A stretch of 64,000 bases of DNA from Paenibacillus graminis (GCF_000758705.1 NZ_CP009287.1:5580001-5644000); one strand, 5' to 3'; positions 19,295 through 28,398 are shown, counted from the stretch's first letter. The notes: generated by a model not told the origin, from the sequence alone. Numbers and translations: made by a program.

Positions 19295-19323
19295 ATTCTA
19301 CTGAACCACTGCGCTAAAGTCAA
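19295..19323 (-). promoter_or_regulatory. sigma-A promoter of hisS-aspS
   Basis: Minus-strand TTGACT and TAGAAT are separated by exactly 17 bases, close to the consensus. The predicted start, near 19288, gives a leader of about 380 bases. Confidence 0.85.
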
Positions 19324-19372
19324 GGCATGAAAATAAAATAAAGCCGCAAACTTCGTTCTGAAGCTGCCATTC

Positions 19373-19405
19373 AAAAAAATGACCTGCAGCCGATTGCTGC
19401 AGGTC
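19373..19405 (-). terminator. isolated intrinsic terminator
   Basis: GACCTGCAGC and GCTGCAGGTC form a ten-pair stem with loop AATCG, then ATTTTTTT on the minus strand. The nearest upstream minus-strand gene ends over 320 bases away at 19727, so it either ends that transcript or a short RNA. A perfect TATAAT (19443-19448, minus) lies about 40 bases upstream, but its -35 is weak. Confidence 0.7.
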
Positions 19406-19612
19406 CATCATCATATATTATTAAAAAGGGGGTCATGCTTCTATTATAAACAGGCTATATTAAGGAATCATGAACGAATTATTACGGTTACATTACAGAA
19501 AAGAAAGCGTTTTATTTATTAGGACATTCCGCGGTTTCCTGCCCACAATCACTTTACACTACAACATTATTCTCTGTCCAGAAATTTAGTACAATTTTTA
19601 ATTTTATATTTG

Positions 19613-19656
19613 AATAAGCTCCAGGCCAACCTGTACAGGTTGGCCTGGAGCTTATT
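19613..19656. repeat. 44-base perfect palindrome
   Basis: AATAAGCTCCAGGCCAACCTGT at 19613-19634 is followed at once by its exact reverse complement. A smaller hairpin follows at 19668-19688 (CCAAATTCA, TTG-containing loop, TGAATTTGG). Both are followed by GGAGCTTAT. They lie 3' of the gene ending at 19727. No T run follows on either strand, so a simple terminator is unlikely. The rest of 19406-19726 is AT-rich with no gene seen. Confidence 0.8.
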
Positions 19657-19726
19657 ATAGGAGATAACCAAATTCATTGTGAATTTGGAGCTTATATAAA
19701 GGCAAGATATTGGATTTTTTAATGAA

Positions 19727-20173
19727 CTACCCTTCAAAAATCTCCACAAAAGCGTGTTTGCCGCGCAGAACCTCAACAACTTCATTGCGCTTCTCTTCTG
19801 GTGCTTTAAGGTCCATGACGTATCTTACATCGCTCAAGTCCCTATCATCCACATCCGTGGCACTGCGTACTTTTCCGGCATTGCGCGCGTCGGTGTTATC
19901 GTCAAGATCGTTGTCTATCCCGATACCCGGTACAATAGCTGCTCCCGGGAGAGTGCCTGTTACACCTGCGACGCCAGGAGCTCCGCCCGCCGTGGAAGAA
20001 TTGTTGTAAGGAGCAAGCGGCAGCAGAATATTGCGGCTCCGGTGGTCGCCTTTCCTCAAAGGATCTGTTAATTCGGATACTTCAATGCCTTCCACACCGT
20101 AAGGAATCAAAGCCGTCTTCGCACCTTCTGCTTCACTTTCGGTCCTGAAATACGCCTGAATTCTTGTAGTCAT
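19727..20173 (-). CDS. conserved-looking hypothetical protein, 148 residues
   Basis: Family not recognised. The N-terminal 45 residues (MTTRIQAYFRTESEAEGAK, then LIPYGVEGIEVSEL) and the last 40 (SDVRYVMDLKAPEEKRNEVV, then FVEIFEG) look like two halves of a small ferredoxin-like alpha/beta fold. A Gly/Pro/Ala-rich linker (about residues 60-85) joins them. This resembles in layout small stress proteins of the YflT/17M type, but I see no decisive motif. No signal peptide. The start has AAGGAGGG seven bases upstream. It appears monocistronic. Confidence 0.75.
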   Translation of the reverse strand: MTTRIQAYFRTESEAEGAKTALIPYGVEGIEVSELTDPLRKGDHRSRNILLPLAPYNNSSTAGGAPGVAGVTGTLPGAAIVPGIGIDNDLDDNTDARNAGKVRSATDVDDRDLSDVRYVMDLKAPEEKRNEVVEVLRGKHAFVEIFEG

Positions 20174-20697
20174 GGTAGTTCCCTCCTTATGAATGGTTAG
20201 ATCATTGAATCCTTAAACCTTGGGTTCATGAATACAACACCTGGAGCAGCTCACGCATGAATGCCGGCTCTGTTCTAGCTTCATTCTGTCTTCGTCATTC
20301 TATTACCCGCATTTACAGGCTTTCTAACGAGTTAAGAACAACTCTGATATTTGTTTAAGTAGGTGGCTATCCCCTGGATCTCAGGTGCGCGGCAGAAGGC
20401 TGCGGCTGTTCCCTTTTAACACTTGAAGCCCTCTATGGTCCTCGGCACCCTTCGCCGCCGTCACCGCTTCAGAACAGCAGCCTGCGTTATATGCCGGGAT
20501 GCTGCTCCAGCACCGCGCTTTTTCTGATCGTCTCATACTCTGGCTCCCTGCTATTCGTAAATACCCGCTCCCCATAGTTTACCCACCCCGTGATGGCTCT
20601 ATCCGCACAAATACGGAGAAGGGCCTTCACTTTCTGATCTCAGCTTATATAAAAGTCTTTTTATGAATTTTTCAACAAGTTCAACTTAATATACAGC
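20174..20697. other. gene-free spacer with a MITE-like end
   Basis: About 520 bases between the 148-residue protein and dtd without a convincing gene; a 64-codon minus-strand frame at 20381-20575 has no ribosome binding site. Its end shares the 14-mer TTTTATGAATTTTT (20659-20672) and a following AAGTTCAACTTAA (20678-20690) with the element after fabV (53973-53999). A matching left end was not found, so it may be a decayed copy. Confidence 0.4.
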
Positions 20698-20749
20698 AAA
20701 AAAAGAGTGCCTCTGCCGATCCCTTACGGAACCTCGCATGACACTCTTA
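20698..20749 (-). terminator. terminator after dtd
   Basis: On the minus strand AAGAGTG and CACTCTT close a branched stem that has an inner part around TTCCG and CGG. A TTTTTTT tail follows. It ends the relA-dtd transcript. Confidence 0.8.
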
Positions 20750-20800
20750 ACACAAATATGTTCTATGGAATTGTAAAGTCCGGGCTGGAGGCTACAGAGG

Positions 20801-21244
20801 TTAACCACGGCTGTCCAGCAAAAGCGTTACCGGCCCCCAGTTGGTCAGGGATACATCCATCATCGCTCCAAAAACACCGGTCTCCACCTGAAGCCCGCCG
20901 GCCCGCAATTCCTGATTAAAGTAATCGTACAGCCGCTCTGCTTCAGCCGGGCCAGCCGCAGCCATAAAGTTCGGCCGCCGTCCTTTGCGGCAGTCTCCAT
21001 ACAGCGTAAACTGTGACACGGACAATATCGCGCCCCCTGTATCAGTGACGCTGAAATTCATCTTGCCGGCTTCATCCTCAAAAATACGGAGTCCGGCAAT
21101 TTTACCGGCCAAATACTTAGCGTCCTGCTCTGTATCCTCGTGGGTAACACCGACCAGCAGCATCAATCCTTTTCCGATCGCTCCGGTCACAGTATCCTCC
21201 ACGCTTACCCTGGCTTCCTTGCAGCGCTGCACTACTACTCTCAT
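20801..21244 (-). CDS. dtd: D-aminoacyl-tRNA deacylase
   Basis: 147-residue homodimeric proofreading enzyme that cleaves D-amino acids from tRNA. The catalytic/cross-subunit motif [17 protein letters not shown] is intact, and the Gly-cisPro motif appears as [10 protein letters not shown] near the C-terminus. The MRVVVQR start is typical. It follows relA by only 21 bases; the relA-dtd pair is conserved in Firmicutes. Confidence 0.96.
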   Translation of the reverse strand: MRVVVQRCKEARVSVEDTVTGAIGKGLMLLVGVTHEDTEQDAKYLAGKIAGLRIFEDEAGKMNFSVTDTGGAILSVSQFTLYGDCRKGRRPNFMAAAGPAEAERLYDYFNQELRAGGLQVETGVFGAMMDVSLTNWGPVTLLLDSRG

Positions 21245-21265
21245 TACTTCATTCAGCTCCTTGCT

Positions 21266-23446
21266 TTACTGCATAATGCGGTTAACTGTATATACATCCT
21301 TGACCCGTTTCACCCGATCGACCACAGATTGCAGATGATCGGTGTTGCGGATCAGAATCGTCATATGAATCATCGCCATTTTATTCTTATCGCTTCGTCC
21401 GGTGACGGCCGATATATTGGTCTTGCTCTCCGATACTGCCTGCAGCACCTCATTGAGCAGCCCGTTGCGGTCATGGCCGGTAATCTCAATGTCCACGCTG
21501 TAGTTAGCCTCCATGCTGCCTTCCCATTCCACTTCGATCACCCGTGCCGACTCCTCGCCGTCCCCGTCTGTGGGAATATTCGGACAGTCATCACGATGGA
21601 CAGAAACGCCGCGGCCGCGGGTCACATAGCCGATAATATCGTCGCCGGGCACCGGATTACAACATCGTGCAAAGCGGACTAGCAGATTATCGATACCTTT
21701 TACACGGACCCCGTTGGTCGGCTGATTGCGCTTCTCCCCGCTGGACTTGATTTCCTTCATTTCGGTGGTAAGCTCCAGATGTCCAGCCGCTTCTTCCTGT
21801 TCCTTGCGCAGCTTCTCTGTAAGCTTGGAAGCGATTTGCGCGGCGGTAATTCCGCCAAAGCCCACGGCCGAGAGCATATCTTCTACATCGTTGAAAGCAA
21901 ATTTCTTGGCCGCCTCCGACAATTTATCTTCTGTCAGCCAATCCGAAACCTCCACGTTCTGACGCTTCAGCTCACGTTCGATTGCTTCCCGGCCTTTTTC
22001 AACATTCTCCTCACGCTTCTCTTTCTTGAACCACTGCTTGATCTTGCTGCGGGCATGGGAAGATTGGGCAATCTTCAGCCAGTCGCGGCTCGGGCCATAC
22101 GAGTTCTTCGAGGTAAGAATCTCCACGATATCCCCGGTCTTCAGCTTATGATCCAGCGGCACAATCCGCCCGTTTACCTTGGAACCGATCGTCCGGTTCC
22201 CCACCTCTGTATGAATCCTGAAAGCAAAGTCGAGCGGTACAGAACCTGCCGGAAGCTCCACAACCTCACCTTTGGGCGTAAAAACAAAGACAAGATCGGA
22301 GAAAAAGTCCATCTTCAGCGATTCTACAAATTCCTCAGCATCTTTGGCTTCATGCTGCAGCTCCAGAATCTCACGGAAAAACGGCATCCGGTTCTCCGGA
22401 TTAGCATTATTGCTGCTGCCTTCCTTATATGCCCAGTGAGCCGCAATCCCGAACTCGGCAGTCCGGTGCATCTCCCACGTGCGGATCTGCACTTCTGTAG
22501 GCTCTCCGCCCGGACCCACCACGGTGGTGTGCAATGACTGGTACATGTTCGCTTTGGGCATGGCAATATAATCCTTGAAACGGCCAGGCATTGGCTTCCA
22601 AAGAGTATGAATAATCCCGAGTGTGGCATAACAATCCTTAATATTGTCGACGATAATGCGTATCGCAAGCAGATCATAAATTTCATTGAACTGCTTATTC
22701 TTGGTATTCATCTTATTATAGACACTGTAAATATGCTTCGGACGGCCCGAAAGATCCCCTTCGATGCCCATTTCGTCCAGCTTGGCACGGATGCGGCCGA
22801 TGACACTGTCGATGAACTGCTCCCGTTCCGCCCGCTTCTTGTGGACCAGATTGGCTATGCGGTAATACTGCTGGGGGTTCAAATAACGGAGGGCAATATC
22901 CTCCATCTCCCATTTGATTGCCGAAATCCCCAGCCGGTCCGCAATGGGACAAAAAATCTCCAGCGTTTCATAAGAAATACGGCGCTGGCTTTCTTCAGAT
23001 TGATATTTAAGGGTACGCATATTATGCAAACGGTCCGCCAGCTTAATCACAATCACCCGGATATCCTGAGCCATGGCGATGAACATTTTGCGGTAGTTCT
23101 CGTTCTGCTGCTCTTCCTTGGAGCGGAAGCGAATGCGTTCCAGCTTGGTTAGACCGTCCACCAGCATCGCGCAGGTATCGCCAAATTTCTCGCGGATCTG
23201 CTCCAGGGAGACGGTGGTATCCTCTACGACATCATGCAGCAGCGCTGCAATAATGGAGATGACATCCATTTGCATATTGACGACAATATCTGCGACCGCG
23301 AGCGGATGCAGAATGTATGGCTCCCCCGATTTCCGAACCTGCCCGTGATGAGCCTGATCGGCAAATTCATAAGCTTCCCGGATGCGGAGAAGATCTTTTT
23401 CTTTTATATAGGCGCCGGCCTTTTCGGTTAATTGCTCTATGCCCAT
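21266..23446 (-). CDS. relA: bifunctional (p)ppGpp synthetase/hydrolase Rel
   Basis: Stringent-response enzyme, 726 residues from the chosen start. Order: HD hydrolase domain (ALLHDVVEDTTV; about 45-195), synthetase domain (YQSLHTTVVGPGG; about 230-345), TGS domain (VFVFTPKGEVVELPAGS), conserved-cysteine/RIS region (RFARCCNPVPGDDIIGY), C-terminal ACT domain (HDRNGLLNEVLQAV). The frame is open to 23539, but the family begins near MGIEQL at 23446; its GAAAGGAAAC site is about 14 bases upstream, rather far. A strong promoter lies at 23557-23585. Confidence 0.96.
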   Translation of the reverse strand: MGIEQLTEKAGAYIKEKDLLRIREAYEFADQAHHGQVRKSGEPYILHPLAVADIVVNMQMDVISIIAALLHDVVEDTTVSLEQIREKFGDTCAMLVDGLTKLERIRFRSKEEQQNENYRKMFIAMAQDIRVIVIKLADRLHNMRTLKYQSEESQRRISYETLEIFCPIADRLGISAIKWEMEDIALRYLNPQQYYRIANLVHKKRAEREQFIDSVIGRIRAKLDEMGIEGDLSGRPKHIYSVYNKMNTKNKQFNEIYDLLAIRIIVDNIKDCYATLGIIHTLWKPMPGRFKDYIAMPKANMYQSLHTTVVGPGGEPTEVQIRTWEMHRTAEFGIAAHWAYKEGSSNNANPENRMPFFREILELQHEAKDAEEFVESLKMDFFSDLVFVFTPKGEVVELPAGSVPLDFAFRIHTEVGNRTIGSKVNGRIVPLDHKLKTGDIVEILTSKNSYGPSRDWLKIAQSSHARSKIKQWFKKEKREENVEKGREAIERELKRQNVEVSDWLTEDKLSEAAKKFAFNDVEDMLSAVGFGGITAAQIASKLTEKLRKEQEEAAGHLELTTEMKEIKSSGEKRNQPTNGVRVKGIDNLLVRFARCCNPVPGDDIIGYVTRGRGVSVHRDDCPNIPTDGDGEESARVIEVEWEGSMEANYSVDIEITGHDRNGLLNEVLQAVSESKTNISAVTGRSDKNKMAMIHMTILIRNTDHLQSVVDRVKRVKDVYTVNRIMQ

Positions 23447-23556
23447 TCTCGTCGTATCCGTTTCCTTTCTATAATAAAATGAACCCGCAAGCATTGCAGA
23501 ATTTGCAGGTTCCATATGTTCCAAATCTGCGCTGCGCACAGTTAAAGTTGTTTATA

Positions 23557-23585
23557 ATTATGACGCTTGCGATGGATTACGTCAA
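23557..23585 (-). promoter_or_regulatory. sigma-A promoter of relA
   Basis: Minus-strand TTGACG and CATAAT with a 17-base spacer. The start site would lie near 23550, about 105 bases before the relA ATG. Confidence 0.8.
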
Positions 23586-23665
23586 CACTTGCCATAGCAT
23601 GGCACCGGGGTAAGCGAATGTGTCAAGAATAGACAATTTCGTGGCACTTGAAAAATGTTGTTGTA

Positions 23666-23706
23666 AAAAGACGCCGTTCTATTTAATCTAGTAAAGGCGG
23701 TTTTTT
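23666..23706 (+). terminator. terminator-like hairpin in the uraA leader
   Basis: CGCC and GGCG pair around about 22 bases, with AAAAAG before and GTTTTTT after, on the plus strand. It ends about 40 bases before the uraA start. The usual PyrR-binding sequence of pyrimidine attenuators is not apparent. The stem is short, so its function is uncertain. The rest of 23586-23665 shows nothing definite. Confidence 0.55.
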
Positions 23707-23748
23707 GGAACCTCACCTAAAATAGAGACGAAAGAGAAGTGAACACCA

Positions 23749-25053
23749 TTGCAACGCGAAATTCAAGTTAACGAGAAACTCTCTTGGGGCCCGGGCTTTC
23801 TGCTGAGTCTTCAGCATTTGTTCGCCATGTTCGGCAGCACGGTGCTTGTCCCTAACCTGTTCGGAGTAGACCCCGGTATGATCCTGTTGATGAACGGTAT
23901 CGGCACACTGCTCTATATCCTGATCTGCCGCGGCAAGATCCCGGCATATCTCGGTTCAAGCTTTGCCTTTATCTCTCCGGTGCTCACCGTCCTGGACAAG
24001 CATCAGGGTGATCATCAGCATGGATATTCGCTTGCGCTGGGTGCTTTTATCGTGACTGGCGTTATCTTCATTCTTGTCGCATTGATTGTGCGTTATGCCG
24101 GAACCGGCTGGATTGATGTTGTTTTTCCTCCGGCGGTTATGGGCGCTATCGTAGCGACCATCGGACTGGAGCTGGTGCCGGTGGCAGCCCGCATGTCGGG
24201 GCTGATTGCTCCAGAAGGTGCTGCCGACTGGACGCCGGATCCCAAAGCGATCACCCTCTCCCTGGTAACACTGGGCGTGACCGTTATTGGTGCAGTACTC
24301 TTCCGCGGCTTCCCCAAAATCATTCATATCCTCATCGGTATCGTAACCGGTTATGTACTGGCTTATATTATGCAGGTGGTGAACACGGATGCGATCTCCA
24401 GCGCGCATTTCTTTTCACATCCCACTATTATAACTCCTTCCTTCGACTGGCAGGTTATCTTCACCATTATTCCGGTATCGCTTGTAGTTATTGTAGAACA
24501 TATAGGCCATCTGCTGGTTACGAGCAACATTGTCGGCAAAGACCTGACCAAAGATCCGGGATTGGACCGCTCGCTGATGGGCAACGGGATTTCCACCATT
24601 CTTTCCGGATTTTTCGGTTCTACACCCAATACCACTTATGGTGAAAATATCGGCGTTATGGCGCTGACCAAAGTCTATTCGGTCTATGTCATTGGAGGTG
24701 CGGCAGTAATTGCGATTCTGCTCTCATTCTCCGGCACGTTCTCCTCTATTATCGCCAATATTCCCCAGCCGGTGATGGGCGGTGTGTCGCTGCTGCTCTT
24801 CGGTGTAATTGCCGCATCCGGTCTGCGCATCTTTGTCGAGCAAAAGGTTGATTTCTCCAAGGCGACCAACATGATCCTGGCTACTTTGGTTCTGGTGGTC
24901 GGCATCAGCGGGATCTCACTCACTATTTACGGTGTTCAGCTTAAGGGTATGGCTCTGGCGACCATTGTCGGAATGGTTCTGTCCCTGCTTTTCAAATTAA
25001 TCGAAGTTCTTGGCTTGTCCAACGAGCAGGACAGCGGGAAATCTGCACATTAA
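23749..25053 (+). CDS. uraA: uracil:proton symporter
   Basis: NCS2-family nucleobase transporter, 434 residues with about 14 membrane segments. Motifs of the UraA/PyrP type: LQHLFAMFGSTVLVP at the N-terminus, the TM3 region YLGSSFAFISPV, the substrate-site glutamate region VVIVEHIGHLLVTSN, and FGSTPNTTYGENIGVMA near TM10. The start is TTG with a weak AGAAGTG upstream. It is monocistronic, with a possible attenuator in front and a shared terminator behind. The latter faces apt, a purine salvage gene. Confidence 0.92.
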   Translation: MQREIQVNEKLSWGPGFLLSLQHLFAMFGSTVLVPNLFGVDPGMILLMNGIGTLLYILICRGKIPAYLGSSFAFISPVLTVLDKHQGDHQHGYSLALGAFIVTGVIFILVALIVRYAGTGWIDVVFPPAVMGAIVATIGLELVPVAARMSGLIAPEGAADWTPDPKAITLSLVTLGVTVIGAVLFRGFPKIIHILIGIVTGYVLAYIMQVVNTDAISSAHFFSHPTIITPSFDWQVIFTIIPVSLVVIVEHIGHLLVTSNIVGKDLTKDPGLDRSLMGNGISTILSGFFGSTPNTTYGENIGVMALTKVYSVYVIGGAAVIAILLSFSGTFSSIIANIPQPVMGGVSLLLFGVIAASGLRIFVEQKVDFSKATNMILATLVLVVGISGISLTIYGVQLKGMALATIVGMVLSLLFKLIEVLGLSNEQDSGKSAH

Positions 25054-25098
25054 CCCTTAATACTTCAACAAGCGAATTTGATTTATAAGCTCCAATAT

Positions 25099-25142
25099 AA
25101 AAAGCGGACAGCTGTCAACAATCGACAGCTGTCCGCTTTTTA
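25099..25142. terminator. bidirectional terminator between uraA and apt
   Basis: AAAAGCGGACAGCTGTC and GACAGCTGTCCGCTTTT form a perfect stem with A and T runs on both sides, between two convergent genes. Confidence 0.93.
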
Positions 25143-25170
25143 TTTCCCGGGAAAAGGTAACCGGGTCTGC

Positions 25171-25689
25171 TTAGTCTTCGTAAGTAAGGAGCGAATGAAC
25201 CTCGATACCGGAAAGCTTGTTCCGTCCGGCAAGCTGGGTCAATTCGATGAGGAAGGCTGCTCCGACCACATTGCCGCCAAGCTGTTCCACCAGGCTGACC
25301 GAAGTGGCGATGGTTCCTCCCGTTGCCAGCAAATCATCGGCAATAAGTACGTTCTGTCCTGGCTTGACAGCATCTGTGTGGACAGCCAGTGTGTCCTTGC
25401 CGTATTCCAGATCATAACCCACCTCAATCGTATCATACGGCAGCTTGCCGCTTTTGCGGATCGGCACAAAACCGACGCCCAGCGCATAAGCCAGGGGAGC
25501 GCCTATCACAAATCCACGGGCCTCCGGTCCAGCAATCACATCGATCTGCAGATGTGCTACCAAAGCCTTTAGCTCATCAATGGCTGCGCGGTATGCTTCG
25601 CCATCCTTCAGCAAAGTTGTAATATCTTTGAAGCTGATGCCCGGCTGCGGGAAATCCGGAATCACACGAATACTGTCTTTAAAATCCAT
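25171..25689 (-). CDS. apt: adenine phosphoribosyltransferase
   Basis: Purine-salvage enzyme that makes AMP from adenine and PRPP; 172 residues. The PRPP loop is [14 protein letters not shown], and the N-terminal [15 protein letters not shown] and [10 protein letters not shown] are typical. ATG at 25689 has AGGAGA upstream, preferred to one at 25719. It lies downstream of recJ, separated by a 268-base spacer with duplicated repeats, and upstream of relA in the conserved recJ-apt-relA order, although here uraA is inserted between. Confidence 0.96.
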   Translation of the reverse strand: MDFKDSIRVIPDFPQPGISFKDITTLLKDGEAYRAAIDELKALVAHLQIDVIAGPEARGFVIGAPLAYALGVGFVPIRKSGKLPYDTIEVGYDLEYGKDTLAVHTDAVKPGQNVLIADDLLATGGTIATSVSLVEQLGGNVVGAAFLIELTQLAGRNKLSGIEVHSLLTYED

Positions 25690-25705
25690 ATTGTCATCTC
25701 CTAAG

Positions 25706-25905
25706 AGTTTTGTTAGCATAGCTTCTCTGCAGTATCTTCGTACAAAACTAGCTGCGTAAGCTTATGCTTAGTTTGTGAGCGTTGCCTCACTGAATATTCC
25801 TCGAACAAACTTACACCGGAAGCATACACTTAGTTTTGTTAGCATAGCTTCTCTGCAGTATCTTCGTTCAAAACTAGCTGCGTAAGCTTATGCTTAGTTT
25901 GTGAG
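25706..25905. repeat. two 74-base direct repeats in the recJ-apt spacer
   Basis: Copies at 25706-25779 and 25832-25905 differ at one base by eye. Each begins AGTTTTGTTAGCATAGC and contains CTTCGTnCAAAACTAGCTG, then AAGCTTATGCTTAGTTTGTG. Partial pieces occur between and after them (CGAACAAACTTAC; CTGCGTAAGC at 25941). A diverged copy lies at 15712-15778. AGTTTTGT and ACAAAACT can pair. Confidence 0.85.
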
Positions 25906-25957
25906 TATAAGCTTCATTGGATTCGCTCCGGCGCAACTGGCTGCGTAAGCAATAATA

Positions 25958-28369
25958 TTATCCCACCTGGGATACATCCAGGCGGCGGGACAACATCCAT
26001 TCCTGCAGCTCACTGCGGCTGCTCTCCATGAAATACTGCTCCATTTCGGCAGTTTTGCCCAGCCTCACAAAATGCTGCGAAGCTGTAAGGCTTTTAGCAG
26101 AGGGCTGAGGAATAAACGTAATAGTCCCCCGGCTGCGATCTATAAACTCAAGCTCCTCGAACACATCGAGCATTCTGGCCAGCATCCGCATCCCCATAGA
26201 AGACTGCCGGGTAAGCCGCAGCAGCAGTTCATGCTCAGGAACCGGAGCCGCGGCTAGAGCGGCTATTGATTTATACAGCATTTTGAAATGGTCTCGTGTC
26301 GGCATCTGCAGCCGGTCGCGGCCATCCCGGATCGAATGCAGCAGGGCAATATTATTCGCCTGCGGGAACGCAGCAAGCAGCGCATCAAGCTGCTCCGGCG
26401 TTTCGGGCATATCAAGCAGACAGAGTAAAGATACCTGTGCATCTTCTGAATCCGCCGGTTGTTGCCGAACCGGGGAAATTCCAGCATCTTCATCGTATAC
26501 CCAAAGGGACATGCCTTGAAGAGCGCTCATAGGGGATATCCGGCTGTTCTGGAAAACGGCCGCTGTTCTAAGCGGGTTAACACCGCTATAGGGCTTGAGC
26601 AGCTCATGAAGCTGTGCGGCTTGCTTCACCGCATCCGCTGCGCCGCGTAGATCAAAGAGCTGTGGTTTCGGCACGGCCAAATCCTGCAGCATGAGCTGCG
26701 GCTTCCGCGAGCCGTTCCATTCATTCACTGACAGCTCTGCCAGAATATCAATCAGCGTTCCGCCCGGAAGCAATTCGGCAAGCCCCCCTTTGCCGAAGGC
26801 TACCACTTCAATCGAATGGCTGCCCTGTTGGAGGACAAGCTTCAAATGCTTGCCGTCCTGGCCCATTTTGCGGGTTTCTTTGACAACTGCACCACGGATA
26901 ATGAATTTCGGTACCGGATTAGCCATTCCGAATGGAGCCAGCCTATCCAGTTCGAGCGCAGCCTGCAGCGTCAAATCGGCAATGGCCGCCTCTTCGTCAG
27001 CATCCATCACCGGGAGAAAATGCTCCGGAGTCAGTACCTTAGCGGCATAGTCATTTAATGCCGCTGCAAATTGTTCCAGCATGTCCTGATGCAGGCTCAT
27101 GCCGGCAGCAGCCGGGTGACCGCCGAAATGATCCATTAAATCTGCGCATGAGGATAAAGCCTCATAGATATCCAAGCCCGGAATGGAGCGGGCCGACCCT
27201 TTGCACATGCCTGTCTCCGGGTGAATATCCAGAATAATCACCGGCCGGTAATAACGTTCCAGCAGCTTGGAGGCGACAATGCCCACTACCCCGACGTTCC
27301 AGCCCTGATGGGCAAGCACAATGATATCCGGCAGCTTGTCCTGCTGAATCTGCAATTCCAGCATGGCGGCAGCTTCGGTTACAATTCTTTCGACGACCAG
27401 TTGGCGTTCTTTGTTCAGCAAATCCAGCTCTCCGGCAAGCTCCTCAGCTTCCTCCGGATTCTCCGTAGTCAGCAGAGTAACAGCCCGCCCGGCATGATCC
27501 AGCCGGCCGCTGGCATTGATGCGCGGTGCCATCCCAAAAGCAATATTCACCGCACCTACGGTCTCCATCGTGATTCCGCTCACCCCAAGCAGGGCCCGGA
27601 TACCAGGGAAGGGGGAGTTCCGCATGCTTGAGAGGCCTTTGCGCACAATACTCCGGTTCTCATCCAGGAGCGGCATCAAGTCAGCAATCGTGCCGATGGC
27701 AGCGATTTCGTTCCACTCCACCGGCACTTCATCCCCAAGCAGCGCCTGAGCCAGCTTGTACGCCACCCCTACTCCAGCCAAACCCTTGAACGGGTAAGGA
27801 CAATCCGGCAGCTTAGGATTGATCAGGGCATACGCTTCAGGCAGATGCTCCGGCGGTTCATGGTGATCTGTCACGATCACATCCATCCCCAGCTCACTTG
27901 CATAAGCAATCTGATGGTATGCACTGATTCCGGTATCTACAGTGATGACAAGCGATACGCCTTGCTGCTTCGCCCAATCCAGAGCATGATTATGCAGCCC
28001 GTAGCCTTCATTTGAGCGGTGTGGAATATAAATATCAAAAGAAGCGCCCAGGTAGCGCAGCAGATAGATCATCAGCGCAGTACTGGACACTCCGTCCGCA
28101 TCATAATCGCCATATACCAGAATATGTTCTTCATCCTGCAGCGCCTTTCTGATCCGGGGAACCGCTTCCGCCATCCCTTTAAGCAGGAAGGGGTCATGCC
28201 CTTCCTGGTCCCCGCCCTCCATAAACATAAGCGCCTTGTCCGGCGTGTTCATGCCTCTCTTGACAAGCAGCGACGACAAGAGCGGAGAAACCGAAAGGCT
28301 CTGGGCCAGATCCCGGACTTCTTCAGGATCGGCTTCCGGAGATTGCCATCTTGTTTTTGAATGGAGCAA
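25958..28369 (-). CDS. recJ: single-stranded-DNA-specific exonuclease RecJ
   Basis: 5'-3' ssDNA exonuclease of the DHH phosphoesterase family, 803 residues. Motif I is YGDYDADGVSSTALM, the DHH motif is VIVTDHHEPPEHLP, and the DHHA1 motif is FGGHPAAAGMSL. An OB-fold follows (NPVPKFIIRGAVV...). The C-terminal 230 residues form the extra domain usual in Bacillales RecJ. The start is TTG with AAAGGTGA six bases upstream. It lies between the CDF-like gene and apt. Confidence 0.95.
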   Translation of the reverse strand: MLHSKTRWQSPEADPEEVRDLAQSLSVSPLLSSLLVKRGMNTPDKALMFMEGGDQEGHDPFLLKGMAEAVPRIRKALQDEEHILVYGDYDADGVSSTALMIYLLRYLGASFDIYIPHRSNEGYGLHNHALDWAKQQGVSLVITVDTGISAYHQIAYASELGMDVIVTDHHEPPEHLPEAYALINPKLPDCPYPFKGLAGVGVAYKLAQALLGDEVPVEWNEIAAIGTIADLMPLLDENRSIVRKGLSSMRNSPFPGIRALLGVSGITMETVGAVNIAFGMAPRINASGRLDHAGRAVTLLTTENPEEAEELAGELDLLNKERQLVVERIVTEAAAMLELQIQQDKLPDIIVLAHQGWNVGVVGIVASKLLERYYRPVIILDIHPETGMCKGSARSIPGLDIYEALSSCADLMDHFGGHPAAAGMSLHQDMLEQFAAALNDYAAKVLTPEHFLPVMDADEEAAIADLTLQAALELDRLAPFGMANPVPKFIIRGAVVKETRKMGQDGKHLKLVLQQGSHSIEVVAFGKGGLAELLPGGTLIDILAELSVNEWNGSRKPQLMLQDLAVPKPQLFDLRGAADAVKQAAQLHELLKPYSGVNPLRTAAVFQNSRISPMSALQGMSLWVYDEDAGISPVRQQPADSEDAQVSLLCLLDMPETPEQLDALLAAFPQANNIALLHSIRDGRDRLQMPTRDHFKMLYKSIAALAAAPVPEHELLLRLTRQSSMGMRMLARMLDVFEELEFIDRSRGTITFIPQPSAKSLTASQHFVRLGKTAEMEQYFMESSRSELQEWMLSRRLDVSQVG

Positions 28370-28398
28370 TTGATTTCACCTTTCTCTCCCTAAGCGGG

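Noticed and set aside
20381..20575. 64-codon minus-strand frame in the spacer before dtd
   Set aside because: No ribosome binding site, odd composition, and it overlaps a repeat-like region.
25706..25905. Direct repeats as a CRISPR array
   Set aside because: Only two units of 74 bases with a 52-base spacer, no cas genes, and a diverged copy elsewhere.
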